Positions 6,178-14,009 of a DNA stretch of 48,996 nt are shown here, in pieces. Made by a program: the position numbers and the translations under genes. The first letter of the stretch is position 1, and every line of letters begins with the position of its first letter. The notes beneath the pieces were generated by a model, which saw only the letters and a list, made by a program, of their open reading frames with translations, was not told the DNA's origin and did no database searches. Origin of the DNA: a virus; the IMG/VR virus record IMGVR_UViG_3300021957_000063, positions 1-48,996 of that record, one strand, 5' to 3'.

Positions 6178-6450
6178 ATGGACTCTTTCACCGAAGAATA
6201 CTTTGTTGGCACCTGCATTTGCAAAAAAGATTTGATTGTCCTCAAACGTTTGAGTAAATTCGAATCGTGGTGGAAAAAAGTGTGGGTGCTTGTTCTGGTT
6301 TTTATCTATTTACCTTTATTCATAATTATACCATTCTTAGGTATAATCATTTTAGGTATTGCGATCTTATCAACAGAACAAATCATTCAATGCCAATCCT
6401 GCAAGAACACCGACTTAACTATTCAAAATATTGTTGAGAGATACATATGA
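6178..6450 (+). CDS. Membrane protein with Cys knuckles around a hydrophobic hairpin
   Basis: A 90-aa protein with CIC at 13-15, then a basic-aromatic stretch, a continuous hydrophobic run of about 30 residues (36-66) broken by PLF and PFLG, then CQSC at about 72-75. Cysteine knuckles flanking a membrane-dipping segment recall the LITAF domain, although the first knuckle is CxC and not CxxC. It could equally be a two-pass membrane protein with a small zinc site. The binding site is poor. It overlaps the next gene by ATGA, so the two products are likely made together and may interact in the membrane. Confidence 0.65.
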   Translation: MDSFTEEYFVGTCICKKDLIVLKRLSKFESWWKKVWVLVLVFIYLPLFIIIPFLGIIILGIAILSTEQIIQCQSCKNTDLTIQNIVERYI

Positions 6451-9400
6451 AATTTTTATTATTGATTTTAATTTCAGCTATCATAGCAGCAAGTTCTTTT
6501 GCACAAAGTTCAGCCAAAATTCTTCCGATTGACTTGAAGAATTTTAAGTCAGACGGTAATTTAAGTTGTGCGCCTTCAAGAAAAGTTAACGAAAAATATG
6601 AGAGTTACACTTGTTTTAACAGAGGACGTGTTGTATACATTGGAGGATTAAACATTGAACAGAAATATTTTTCACCTGCATCTCACATTAGAAAATTAGG
6701 AGACAAAATTGATGCAGGTGAAATAGAAACATATAAAGATTTTTTTGAAAAACAACCACTATTTCAAATTCAAAATATAAATTGGGTAAAAATTCCTTTT
6801 AAAAGAATTGACGAAAAAGGAGGTATTAGTTTTAGTGTTAGTGATCGAGAAGTTTTCGGTTGTATATATTCACCGAAATTTGAAGGTTATGGAAAAATTT
6901 ATTGTGTAAATTACAAAAACAAAAATGTTTACACTGCTCATCGTCATAATGGATTACCAGGATTTTCAAATCGCTGGGGATATGAAATTGAAGAAGCATA
7001 TGTAAACTTAAAACAAAAGTCAACACATAATAGACTTGATTTAGGAATGTTTTCGAATACAGATGGTGGAGCCCTTGTATTATCAGAAACTCCAAAGTCT
7101 TACATTATAAGATATGTTAACGTTCCAAATAGTCAAACCAAGTTCAAAAGCGGTGATCTCAAAATATATGAATTTGATAGAAATGATAAAAATTATCATC
7201 TTGTTAGTAATCTTGCCTTAGGTCGTATAGTTACTACTCATGCTAGTCTTGTAAGATATTATAATATTTTTCATAAAAACATTGACAGTGAACTAGCATA
7301 TGCAAGAAGTGTATCGGTTCGAAAATATGAACGTCCTCAGTTTGAACATGAATTTGCAGAATTAAAAAAAGAAGTTGAACAAAAAGAAGAAAGAATAACC
7401 AAACAAAACGAAAGAAAAAACTTGATAGCCAAACAAAAGGCAAAAGAAGTAGAAAGAATTGCAAAGGCAAAACGTGAAAAGATTGCCAAACAAAAGGCGG
7501 AACGTGAACGAATAGCCAGACAAAAGGCGGAACGTGAACGAAAAGTAGCAGAAGAAAAGGCAGAACGTGAAAGAATTGCAAAAGCAAAAGAAAAACAACA
7601 AGAACTGTATGTTCTTTATACTAAATTAGTTAACCTAAAGATTGAAAATATACTTAAAGGAAAAGATATAATGTATATCTTTCCTCCTGTAAAAAGAATT
7701 GTAGATGAAATATATCAAGAATCCAACATTCAGAACACAAATCATCGAAATGAAATCTTCAACATTGCAACTCTAAGACTTGCTGAAGTTAGAATCGAAA
7801 GATCCGAATTGCGAAAAGCCGAATTAGACAGAGCATATCAAGAAACTCTCCGTACCGTAGAAGAAAACAAGGCCCGAAAGGAAGCCGAGAGAATTGCAAA
7901 GACTGAGAGAAAAATTGATGAGCCTGTCTCTGAAATTGTACAAGTAGAAAAACCTGCTGAAGAAGAGAAAAAACCGCTTGACACTTCTCAGCCGACTGCT
8001 ATGATCAAAGAAGTTGAAAAATTAAATGGCGATTTCTATCTTGAACCAAAATCATCAGAGAAGAAAATGAATGCCTTCAAGAAAACTCTGTTAGTTCTCG
8101 GAACTGTAGCAGGTCTATCAGGAAATGCAGAAGCACACCATTACCGCTGTGAGAAGTCAACTTTTCCAGGTGCCGTAAACGCCGAGAGTTATACTTGCCG
8201 AAACGATGTAGGCGACCTTGTCTATACTGGACAGCTTGATTCGAAGAACCTAAAGTTTGACGGATTTGGTGTCTCAATGACAGAGAATTTTGCCTACATG
8301 GGAATGTGGAAAGATGGCAAGATGAATGGTCATTTCATTCGTTTTGATATTAAATCTTTCGAAAATGACACTAGATGTTGTTCTAATACTTATTATTACA
8401 ATTATGCCTTTGTAGCAAAAAATGATGCTTTAGAAACCGGATTACGAGTTCCTACACTTGAGTCCAAAGGTCTTAGAGATTATGCATACGGTATGATTGA
8501 TACAGTATTGAATCAACAAGGTACCGCAGATGTTTATAAACATAATACAATCTATAACAACACAATCAAGCCAGATGTTGTAATTTCAAAACAGGCACTA
8601 GATGAAAAATCAAAGCCAATACCAGTTGCTAAAGTTTCGAAATCAACATCAAAAGAACTAGCACCTAAAATTGGAAATTTCGTTCTTTCTGGTTATGCTT
8701 TTATTATATTCTTTTTTATACCGATTGCATTCATTCTGCATTTCCTAATTGCACTTCGAACTCGCAAAGAAAAAGAAGCAGCATGGCAAACCGCCTTCAA
8801 TCTATATCATAAGAATGCTGCTCGGCGTGCCGAAGAAGCTAGACGTCGACAAGAAGAGGAAGAGGCTCGCAGACAAGCTGAAGAGGCTCGCCGACAAGAA
8901 GAGGAAGAGGCTCGCCGAGAAGGAGAAGAAACCAGACGAATTCTTGAAGAGGAATTTCGTAAAGCAGAAGAAGCCAGGCGTCGAGCAGAGGAAGCCAAGC
9001 GTCGAGCATATGAAGCTAGACGCCGACAAGAAGAAGCCAGACGCCGTGCTGAAGAAGAAGAAACCAAACGCCGTGGTGCTGAAGAAGAAACCAGACGCCG
9101 ACAAGACGAAGCCAGACGCCGTGCTGAAGAAGCCCGACAAGAAACTCGACGTCGAGCAGAAGAAGCCAGACGCCGTGCTGAAGACAACCAGAGCGGTGCC
9201 AGCGGTAGTTCTTCATCAAGTGGTACCTTTTCTACTGGCAAAGTAACATTGACAAAAAAGCAGAAAATGAAACTTATACAAGTTTTGCATCCTGATAAGT
9301 TTCAACACAACAAATTATACTCAGAAGATGTATACGAGAAAGTTGTGAATCCTATTCTCCTTAGTGTTCAAAAAAGTGAATTATCTGTTACTCAATTGAC

Positions 9401-9497
9401 AGCAATCAAAGTTTATCTTGCTGCTGCTGGGTGGACAAAACAAACAGCAAGTGACATTTTCACTGATGACGCCGCCCCTCTTGCGGCCGCTTTTTAA
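6447..9497 (+). CDS. Fused secreted/membrane protein: duplicated Cys domain, MORN, coiled coils, HPDK domain
   Basis: The product is 1016 aa. Residues 1-20 are a signal peptide ending FAQ. Residues 25-290 are a secreted region including a Cys-containing ESYTC-x6-VYIG segment. Residues 303-385 are a KQKAERER coiled coil. At M541 (position 8067) a second signal-peptide-like stretch follows (KKTLLVLGTVAGLSGNAEA), preceded by AGAGAAG, so an internal start could make a separate 476-aa protein. Then comes a second copy of the Cys segment (ESYTC-x6-LVYTG) with a MORN-like YMGMWKDGKMNGHF. Residues about 747-770 are membrane-spanning, 789-915 an extreme Glu/Arg/Ala coiled coil, and 930-1011 a C-terminal domain with HPDK at 948-951, the J-domain hallmark. 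The duplicated domain suggests fusion of two paralogues. Its end codes a terminator. Function unknown. Confidence 0.8.
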   Translation: MKFLLLILISAIIAASSFAQSSAKILPIDLKNFKSDGNLSCAPSRKVNEKYESYTCFNRGRVVYIGGLNIEQKYFSPASHIRKLGDKIDAGEIETYKDFFEKQPLFQIQNINWVKIPFKRIDEKGGISFSVSDREVFGCIYSPKFEGYGKIYCVNYKNKNVYTAHRHNGLPGFSNRWGYEIEEAYVNLKQKSTHNRLDLGMFSNTDGGALVLSETPKSYIIRYVNVPNSQTKFKSGDLKIYEFDRNDKNYHLVSNLALGRIVTTHASLVRYYNIFHKNIDSELAYARSVSVRKYERPQFEHEFAELKKEVEQKEERITKQNERKNLIAKQKAKEVERIAKAKREKIAKQKAERERIARQKAERERKVAEEKAERERIAKAKEKQQELYVLYTKLVNLKIENILKGKDIMYIFPPVKRIVDEIYQESNIQNTNHRNEIFNIATLRLAEVRIERSELRKAELDRAYQETLRTVEENKARKEAERIAKTERKIDEPVSEIVQVEKPAEEEKKPLDTSQPTAMIKEVEKLNGDFYLEPKSSEKKMNAFKKTLLVLGTVAGLSGNAEAHHYRCEKSTFPGAVNAESYTCRNDVGDLVYTGQLDSKNLKFDGFGVSMTENFAYMGMWKDGKMNGHFIRFDIKSFENDTRCCSNTYYYNYAFVAKNDALETGLRVPTLESKGLRDYAYGMIDTVLNQQGTADVYKHNTIYNNTIKPDVVISKQALDEKSKPIPVAKVSKSTSKELAPKIGNFVLSGYAFIIFFFIPIAFILHFLIALRTRKEKEAAWQTAFNLYHKNAARRAEEARRRQEEEEARRQAEEARRQEEEEARREGEETRRILEEEFRKAEEARRRAEEAKRRAYEARRRQEEARRRAEEEETKRRGAEEETRRRQDEARRRAEEARQETRRRAEEARRRAEDNQSGASGSSSSSGTFSTGKVTLTKKQKMKLIQVLHPDKFQHNKLYSEDVYEKVVNPILLSVQKSELSVTQLTAIKVYLAAAGWTKQTASDIFTDDAAPLAAAF
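9471..9495 (+). terminator. Terminator encoded in the last codons of the gene
   Basis: GCCGC (9471-9475), 7-nt loop, GCGGC (9483-9487), then CGCTTTTT. The hairpin is part of the final codons (Ala-Ala-Pro-Leu-Ala-Ala-Ala-Phe) of the 1016-aa protein. Confidence 0.65.
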
Positions 9498-9516
9498 AAA
9501 AAGTCGAAAAAATCAC

Positions 9517-9544
9517 TTGACATATTAGATTCATCTGATATGAT
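9517..9544 (+). promoter_or_regulatory. Early promoter of the TTGACA-16-TATGAT family
   Basis: TTGACA 9517-9522, 16 bp, TATGAT 9539-9544, CTGATCATG with paired GATC sites. It drives the coiled-coil gene at 9608. Confidence 0.9.
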
Positions 9545-9607
9545 CTGATCATGTTGATTGAGATGTTTCAGTCAACATTACTTTTCCTCTAACAAAAAAG
9601 GATCATT

Positions 9608-10093
9608 ATGTTTCCTGTTGCAAACTCCTTCAAAAGACTTGTAACTGAAGGTTCTTCATTCAATCCAGTTTCTGAAATTGTTCATGCTCGAGTCAGAAGC
9701 AATCTTGAAGATTGGCATAATAGTTGGAAAAAATTGCCTGGTATCACACCAGATCCTTTGGAAGTGGCAAAGGCAAAAACCAACGATATGGAAACAAAAG
9801 CACTTCGAGCCATGAAAGCTTATCGTGCTGAAAAGAAGAATGTGAAAAAGGCGGAAGCTACAGCAACAAAAATGGTACAACGCCTTGCTGCAGATCATCA
9901 ACGTGAAATCGAAAAATTGCAAAAGCAAATTGAAGAAAAGGATGCGGCAGTCAAAGAAGCAGAAGCAAAAGTTGTTGCTGCAAACAAAGAGACTGACGAC
10001 CTTCAAATTGCTTTCACCGAAGCAATGAATCTTTCAAAAATGATGGCTCGTTTGACAAAGACCTCAACATATCAATCAGCCTCAGCAGAATAA
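9608..10093 (+). CDS. Coiled-coil protein, 161 aa
   Basis: The start is preceded by AAAGGATC. The product has a globular-looking first 45 residues, then a long Lys/Glu/Ala coiled coil from about residue 55 to 140 (MKAYRAEKKNVKKAEATATK, then EIEKLQKQIEEKD). There is no signal peptide or membrane segment, so it is cytoplasmic. A strong terminator follows. No family recognised. It sits between two MORN-containing membrane or surface proteins, which may mean a shared structure, but nothing in the sequence proves it. Confidence 0.75.
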   Translation: MFPVANSFKRLVTEGSSFNPVSEIVHARVRSNLEDWHNSWKKLPGITPDPLEVAKAKTNDMETKALRAMKAYRAEKKNVKKAEATATKMVQRLAADHQREIEKLQKQIEEKDAAVKEAEAKVVAANKETDDLQIAFTEAMNLSKMMARLTKTSTYQSASAE

Positions 10094-10100
10094 TCAATTC

Positions 10101-10122
10101 GCCACGCCTAGCGTGGCTTTTT
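10101..10122 (+). terminator. Intrinsic terminator, copy of the one at 2054
   Basis: GCCACGC, loop CTA, GCGTGGC (10101-10117), then TTTTT. It is identical in stem and loop to 2054-2070, 8 kb away. Confidence 0.92.
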
Positions 10123-10147
10123 ATAATGCACTCAGTGAGAATGTAAA

Positions 10148-10924
10148 ATGTCACATTTAGCATCATACACAGGAAACGGAGCAACCGCAGTCTCTTATGG
10201 TAATGTAAGTGCTGTTGGTTTTTTGCGATGGACTGGTGATGAAGATTATGACGGAAAGCAAGGATATGGTAAAGCCTACTGGGGTTATCCTGATGAAGAC
10301 CGTTTAGAGTTTGACGGTGAATACAGAGATGATGAAAAGTACTATGGAAAATTTACCCAGTTATCTGATAAAACTTCTTGGGAAGGTTACTATGCAGACG
10401 GTGAACCTGATGGGGAAGGAACTTTAACAACATACCGCAACGGGAAAAAAGTTGTAATTACTGGTGTTGCGAGTGACATGGATGGCCGCAACTGGTGGGA
10501 ATTTACCGGAACGGGAATTGAAACATACGAAGATGGTACAATGTTTGAAGGTGAATTTGTTGATGGTGAATGGACTGAAGGGACATTGACTTGTACAAAC
10601 GGTGAAGTCTACACTGGTACATGGGAAGAAAAACAGCTCGAAGGTGAGGGACTTTGGCTGAGTGAATCAGGAATTTCATATTCTGGTAATTTTCGACAAA
10701 GCATTCCTGATGGAAAAGGTGTTCTCAATTTCCCAAGCGGCTCAACATTTGTTGGTGAATACAGAAAAGGTGTTGTTCACGGTCAGGGAGTTTGGGAAGG
10801 TTCTGATGGAACTTCTTATCAGGGTGAATATGCAAATGGCAAAGCCCACGGTCATGGTATTCGAATAAACGAAAGCGGTGACAAGCAAGTTGGTCAGTTT
10901 AAAGAAGGTCATTTTATTGCTTGA
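10148..10924 (+). CDS. MORN-repeat protein, 258 aa
   Basis: The protein is almost entirely MORN repeats, about nine units of the form YxGxWxxGxxxGxG. Clear ones include EFDGEYRDD, SWEGYYADGEPDGEG, FEGEFVDGEWTEG, YTGTWEEKQLEGEG, YSGNFRQSIPDGKG, FVGEYRKGVVHGQG and YQGEYANGKAHGHG. MORN arrays form extended beta-hairpin rods that bind membranes or other proteins. There is no signal peptide, so it is probably cytoplasmic or membrane-peripheral. The TGA stop lies within the TTGACA of the next promoter. It probably partners with the MORN-containing 1016-aa protein of the same region, an inference from shared repeats and proximity. Confidence 0.88.
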   Translation: MSHLASYTGNGATAVSYGNVSAVGFLRWTGDEDYDGKQGYGKAYWGYPDEDRLEFDGEYRDDEKYYGKFTQLSDKTSWEGYYADGEPDGEGTLTTYRNGKKVVITGVASDMDGRNWWEFTGTGIETYEDGTMFEGEFVDGEWTEGTLTCTNGEVYTGTWEEKQLEGEGLWLSESGISYSGNFRQSIPDGKGVLNFPSGSTFVGEYRKGVVHGQGVWEGSDGTSYQGEYANGKAHGHGIRINESGDKQVGQFKEGHFIA

Positions 10925-10948
10925 CACTTGTGTTGAGTATGCTACGAT
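10921..10948 (+). promoter_or_regulatory. Diverged early promoter overlapping a stop codon
   Basis: TTGACA (10921-10926), 16 bp, TACGAT (10943-10948), then CTAATTTTG. It keeps the spacing but has only one GATC. The MORN gene's TGA lies in the -35 box. Confidence 0.75.
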
Positions 10949-10989
10949 CTAATTTTGTTTGATTATCTAATCCACATTATGAGGTTATT

Positions 10990-11742
10990 ATGAGTAATTC
11001 AGCAACACTAAAATCAGTTGATAAACTTTTGTTTGTAACCGCACGAAAACTTGAAGGAGATGGTATGGGAAATCAAGTTACTGATTTTGTCAACTCACAA
11101 GACCTTTCTACTGATCCAAAGGTTCTTCTCGAAACTTTAAAGCAAAAGGCTCGACACGAACTTGAACAAACAAAAAAAGCAATTCCCGGATACTTGATGT
11201 TTGATGAAGAGATCAATACACCTCGCCAAGAAGTTCGCAATAGCGATACTCTACCACCAACTACCAACACTCCTGCAGAGGAACCAATGTCAAGAGACAC
11301 CTGCGGTTTCGAAACCTTAACAGAAACTCCTCAAATCGAAACTTCTTCACAAGAAGAAACTCTTCAGATTGAAGATTCAAGTACACCAACATCACAGGGT
11401 CCTTCCCGTGCAATCAGTCAGGGAACCGAATTCCGTGAATATCTTTCCTCTTTACTTGCAAAGCATGACACCGCAGACATCGCACCATTCAAGTGTGGTG
11501 AGCGTGACAACCTTGCATGGCAGCCCAAGAAGCCACACTATTTTAGTGATGGTACTCACATTCGTGGAACACGTGTCGAAGCTACTCAGATGACGCCTGA
11601 GCAAATTGAAGCCTACAATGATGGCTATGCCTACTCCGAATTAGTTCAGCAACTGGTAGTACCTTTGGTGGACGCCAGTGCTTCGACAGAAGCCGTTGAC
11701 ATCCTTGGTGAAGGCGCACAAAATGTGATGGCCGCAGCTTAA
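10990..11742 (+). CDS. Unknown protein with disordered middle, 250 aa
   Basis: The start has GAGGT 6 nt upstream. Residues 1-75 look globular and helical. Residues about 76-148 are rich in Thr, Pro, Ser and Glu (DTLPPTTNTPAEEP, EETLQIEDSSTPTSQG) and probably disordered. Residues 150-250 form a second domain with a conserved-looking SDGTHIRGTRVEATQMTPEQ stretch and an Ala-rich end. No family recognised. The two-domain-plus-linker layout suggests an adaptor or a virion-associated protein. Confidence 0.8.
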   Translation: MSNSATLKSVDKLLFVTARKLEGDGMGNQVTDFVNSQDLSTDPKVLLETLKQKARHELEQTKKAIPGYLMFDEEINTPRQEVRNSDTLPPTTNTPAEEPMSRDTCGFETLTETPQIETSSQEETLQIEDSSTPTSQGPSRAISQGTEFREYLSSLLAKHDTADIAPFKCGERDNLAWQPKKPHYFSDGTHIRGTRVEATQMTPEQIEAYNDGYAYSELVQQLVVPLVDASASTEAVDILGEGAQNVMAAA

Positions 11743-11751
11743 AAAAAACTC

Positions 11752-11779
11752 TTGACACTTTCGTTCAATCTGATATGAT
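11752..11779 (+). promoter_or_regulatory. Early promoter of the TTGACA-16-TATGAT family
   Basis: TTGACA 11752-11757, 16 bp, TATGAT 11774-11779, CTGATCATG. It follows an A-run after the stop of the previous gene. Confidence 0.9.
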
Positions 11780-11831
11780 CTGATCATGTTGAGCGAGACC
11801 GCTCTTTTTTTCACTCTAACAGAGAAACACT

Positions 11832-12185
11832 ATGCTTCGCTTCATCGCCGGTATCATTGTTTGGTTGCTTTTCAAAGATACACAAATGGGTCAAAACATT
11901 TCAGGTTCATTGACAAGCGGTTTTGCCGGTGGAGGTGTACCAGAAAGACGACCAGAGCGAAAAGATTCAAGAATGGATATGAATAATCCAAACAATTATG
12001 CTATTCAATACAAAACTGGTCATGAAAATCATCCTCATTGGATCTCTGCAGGTGGTGGTTACACGCCAGGACATGATGTGCAAAATCAAAGATTCTTGCA
12101 TGATGCTGCAAAGAGAAGTAAGTATGGACAGTCTCGAGCAATTCATCTACATACAAAACAAGTTGTAGAATACGGATTTGCTTGA
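11832..12185 (+). CDS. Membrane-anchored small protein, 117 aa
   Basis: A short N-terminal hydrophobic segment (LRFIAGIIVWLLF, residues 2-14) would anchor the protein or act as a signal. The rest is hydrophilic, glycine-rich then basic (GFAGGGVPERRPERKDSR), with a His-rich C-terminal part (HENHPHW, GHD, HLHTKQ) that could bind metal. The ATG follows AGAGAAAC and an early promoter. No family recognised. A terminator follows the stop. Confidence 0.7.
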   Translation: MLRFIAGIIVWLLFKDTQMGQNISGSLTSGFAGGGVPERRPERKDSRMDMNNPNNYAIQYKTGHENHPHWISAGGGYTPGHDVQNQRFLHDAAKRSKYGQSRAIHLHTKQVVEYGFA

Positions 12186-12195
12186 GATACACATC

Positions 12196-12228
12196 GTGTG
12201 CTTGAATCCTCAAGCACACAACTTTTTT
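12196..12228 (+). terminator. Intrinsic terminator
   Basis: Perfect 10-bp stem GTGTGCTTGA (12196-12205), loop ATCC, TCAAGCACAC (12210-12219), then AAC and six T. Confidence 0.9.
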
Positions 12229-12243
12229 CAAATGAGAAGACAC

Positions 12244-12729
12244 ATGACATTTGAATCTATCAAAAAACATTACGCAATCGAATCTTTTGTTCTTATCCCT
12301 TCTCTTACGATTGCAATTCTTGCTCTCTTCACAAACTTCTTTGAGACCGCTTTTCAGCAATTAGTTAATTTCAAAGATTTTGTTATTCGAACATCTCTTA
12401 CAGGCTGGACATCAACAACAAATCATTTCAGTAAGACATATGATCCTGAATGGAATTATGCTTACTGGGAACTTGGTGTTTGTGTTTTCATTTTTCTAGT
12501 CAGTGTTTATTTGTTTGTCGATGAATATGTAAAAGAAAAAAATGAAAGTATATTTGATGTAGATGTTTTTTTTATTTTATTCATGCTCATCTCAACATCT
12601 CTTCTTGTAGTAACAATTGTTGTTCCTGGTTTTTGGACTTGGCTGATTGTGGTGCTTGTAAAGATTGTTTTGTTTATCGTTACAATTATCGTTGTGTTGA
12701 CTCTTGGTGCATTTCTATCAGATAATTAA
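12244..12729 (+). CDS. Multi-pass membrane protein, 161 aa
   Basis: ATG at 12244 is chosen over 12232 because GAGAAG precedes only the former, and earlier starts would overlap the terminator. Four hydrophobic segments are visible at about residues 14-33, 76-94, 106-127 and 130-156, so it is an inner-membrane protein. No conserved motif is recognised. It follows a strong terminator without a clear promoter and is followed 11 bp later by another membrane-protein gene, so the pair may act together. Confidence 0.75.
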   Translation: MTFESIKKHYAIESFVLIPSLTIAILALFTNFFETAFQQLVNFKDFVIRTSLTGWTSTTNHFSKTYDPEWNYAYWELGVCVFIFLVSVYLFVDEYVKEKNESIFDVDVFFILFMLISTSLLVVTIVVPGFWTWLIVVLVKIVLFIVTIIVVLTLGAFLSDN

Positions 12730-12740
12730 GGAGAACTAAC

Positions 12741-13121
12741 ATGCCACTTTCTACTATGATATTTCTTTCTTGTGCAGGTGTTTCAATTTATGTCTATGGT
12801 TGTTATGCAATGGCACACAAGCCTGGTGTTTTCTTTCAACCAGATCCACGAATTGATTATACAAGTATTGTTGCAATAGAAATGAAACCAACGTTTGGTT
12901 TAGGTCATTATTTTATTTCAAGTGTAATCACAACTTTGTATGCAATGCCAATGTATTTAATTTTATTGTTTAGTATACCATTATTCTTTATTTCTGATAA
13001 TCATATAACTTTGCCCAATTTGATTATCATTTTGTTATCAATTGCCACCACCGCATTTTTTCTTTGTATGATGCATAATAGAATGCAAGAAGTTGCGGAA
13101 ATTAAAAATAATACTCTATAA
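12741..13121 (+). CDS. Membrane protein, 126 aa
   Basis: A strong AAGGAGAA site lies before the ATG. About three membrane segments (residues 5-24, 60-83, 90-111) enclose a polar loop of about 35 residues (28-58), and a short charged tail follows. No family recognised. It is co-transcribed with the preceding four-pass membrane protein gene. Such small membrane pairs in phage early regions are often exclusion or host-envelope modifiers, but nothing here proves that. Confidence 0.75.
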   Translation: MPLSTMIFLSCAGVSIYVYGCYAMAHKPGVFFQPDPRIDYTSIVAIEMKPTFGLGHYFISSVITTLYAMPMYLILLFSIPLFFISDNHITLPNLIIILLSIATTAFFLCMMHNRMQEVAEIKNNTL

Positions 13122-13133
13122 CCGAGGTTAATT

Positions 13134-13304
13134 ATGGCAAAGCAAAAGTTTGACTACAACAAGATTTACACCGCAGGGTGGAAGGATGCGATGGAGGAGA
13201 TGGCGGAGAAGCTGAAGAAGGAGCAAGAAATCTCCGAGCAATTGCAAACAATGGTCTTGCTCCTTCTCGAGAAAAATAAGGAATTAAGCAAAAAAATCCC
13301 TTGA
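13134..13304 (+). CDS. Small coiled-coil protein, 56 aa
   Basis: ATG at 13134 has GAGG upstream. The 56-residue product is highly charged and predicted to be one helix with heptad leucines and methionines (MEEMAEKLKKEQEISEQLQ, then LLLLEKNKEL). The TGA stop is inside the TTGACA box of the next promoter, the fourth such overlap in the window. Codon use is GC-rich at its centre. No family recognised. Confidence 0.72.
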   Translation: MAKQKFDYNKIYTAGWKDAMEEMAEKLKKEQEISEQLQTMVLLLLEKNKELSKKIP

Positions 13305-13328
13305 CATTTCCTGCCAGTCTGATATGAT
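13301..13328 (+). promoter_or_regulatory. Early promoter of the TTGACA-16-TATGAT family
   Basis: TTGACA 13301-13306, 16 bp, TATGAT 13323-13328, CTGATCATTGAGTGAGTGATT. The spacer is nearly identical to that of the promoter at 13542, 241 bp downstream. Confidence 0.9.
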
Positions 13329-13371
13329 CTGATCATTGAGTGAGTGATTCCCAACCCCAGCGAGACTGACC

Positions 13372-13533
13372 ATGACCGCACGAAACAAGAAGTTCACAAT
13401 CTACGGCTACGCAAACGGACAACTGCTTGATGTGACAGAAGTCAAAGGAATCGTTGCCGCAAGAAACATCTCAGCATTCTGGGAAAGCACAGGGCAGTTT
13501 TCAAAAGTAACCTTTCAACCAAAAAATAAATAA
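13372..13533 (+). CDS. Small basic protein, 53 aa
   Basis: ATG at 13372 lies 44 bp after an early promoter, with GCGAGACTG in binding-site position. The product is a compact 53-aa basic protein (RNKKFTIYGYANGQLLDVTEVKG, with a basic tail FQPKNK), predicted as strands plus one helix. It is short, single-gene and sandwiched between two near-duplicate promoters, so it is a self-contained cassette of the kind that moves between phages. Function unknown. Confidence 0.72.
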   Translation: MTARNKKFTIYGYANGQLLDVTEVKGIVAARNISAFWESTGQFSKVTFQPKNK

Positions 13534-13541
13534 AAAATCCC

Positions 13542-13569
13542 TTGACATTTCCTGCCAGTCTGATAAGAT
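13542..13569 (+). promoter_or_regulatory. Early promoter, -10 variant TAAGAT
   Basis: TTGACA 13542-13547, 16 bp, TAAGAT 13564-13569, CTGATCATAGTGATTGAGACA. The leader is shared with the promoter at 4274. It heads a five-gene run to 15754. Confidence 0.88.
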
Positions 13570-13623
13570 CTGATCATAGTGATTGAGACACATCACGATT
13601 ATCAACTCCTTCGAGAGATTCAC

Positions 13624-13998
13624 ATGGCATTTGCTCCTACCTCAACTTACTTCAACACCGGTGATTCCTCAGTGATTGGTCGCTTCGATGAGAAAGACAA
13701 CGGTCATCTCTTTGAGTACTCCGAGAATCGTGAGACAGAAGGTTGGGGTGCCGAGCATAAAGCCGACCTCCCTCACAAAATCTGGGTTTCAACCCCGCAC
13801 TTCGCAGACAACGGTCACTGCCTTGACAGTGGCTTCCGCTACGGCAAAGTCCTGAAGACCGTAGCCTACGTTGCCGTAGACGAAGACGAATTTGGCAAGC
13901 CCGTTTTCGAAAAGTGGCAACTCAAGCAGAGAACCCACTTTGAATACAACCGCAGCCGTGTTGCTGAGTTCGAAGTTTCACCCTTCTCCCTTAACTAA
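13624..13998 (+). CDS. Unknown soluble protein, 124 aa
   Basis: ATG at 13624 is preceded by GAGAGATT; the upstream in-frame ATG lies in the leader hairpin and lacks a site. The product is acidic and aromatic-rich, probably mostly beta (for example FDEKDNGHLFEYSENRETEGW). Codon use is markedly GC-richer than the late genes, as expected of a highly expressed early protein or recent acquisition. No family recognised. It is the first gene of the run leading to the BMP protein. Confidence 0.75.
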   Translation: MAFAPTSTYFNTGDSSVIGRFDEKDNGHLFEYSENRETEGWGAEHKADLPHKIWVSTPHFADNGHCLDSGFRYGKVLKTVAYVAVDEDEFGKPVFEKWQLKQRTHFEYNRSRVAEFEVSPFSLN

Positions 13999-14009
13999 AA
14001 AGAGGTCTC

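Noticed and set aside
8802-9241. Overlapping frames on both strands of the Arg/Glu coiled coil
   Set aside because: Low-complexity repeats open several frames; only the frame with upstream domains and the HPDK end is credible.
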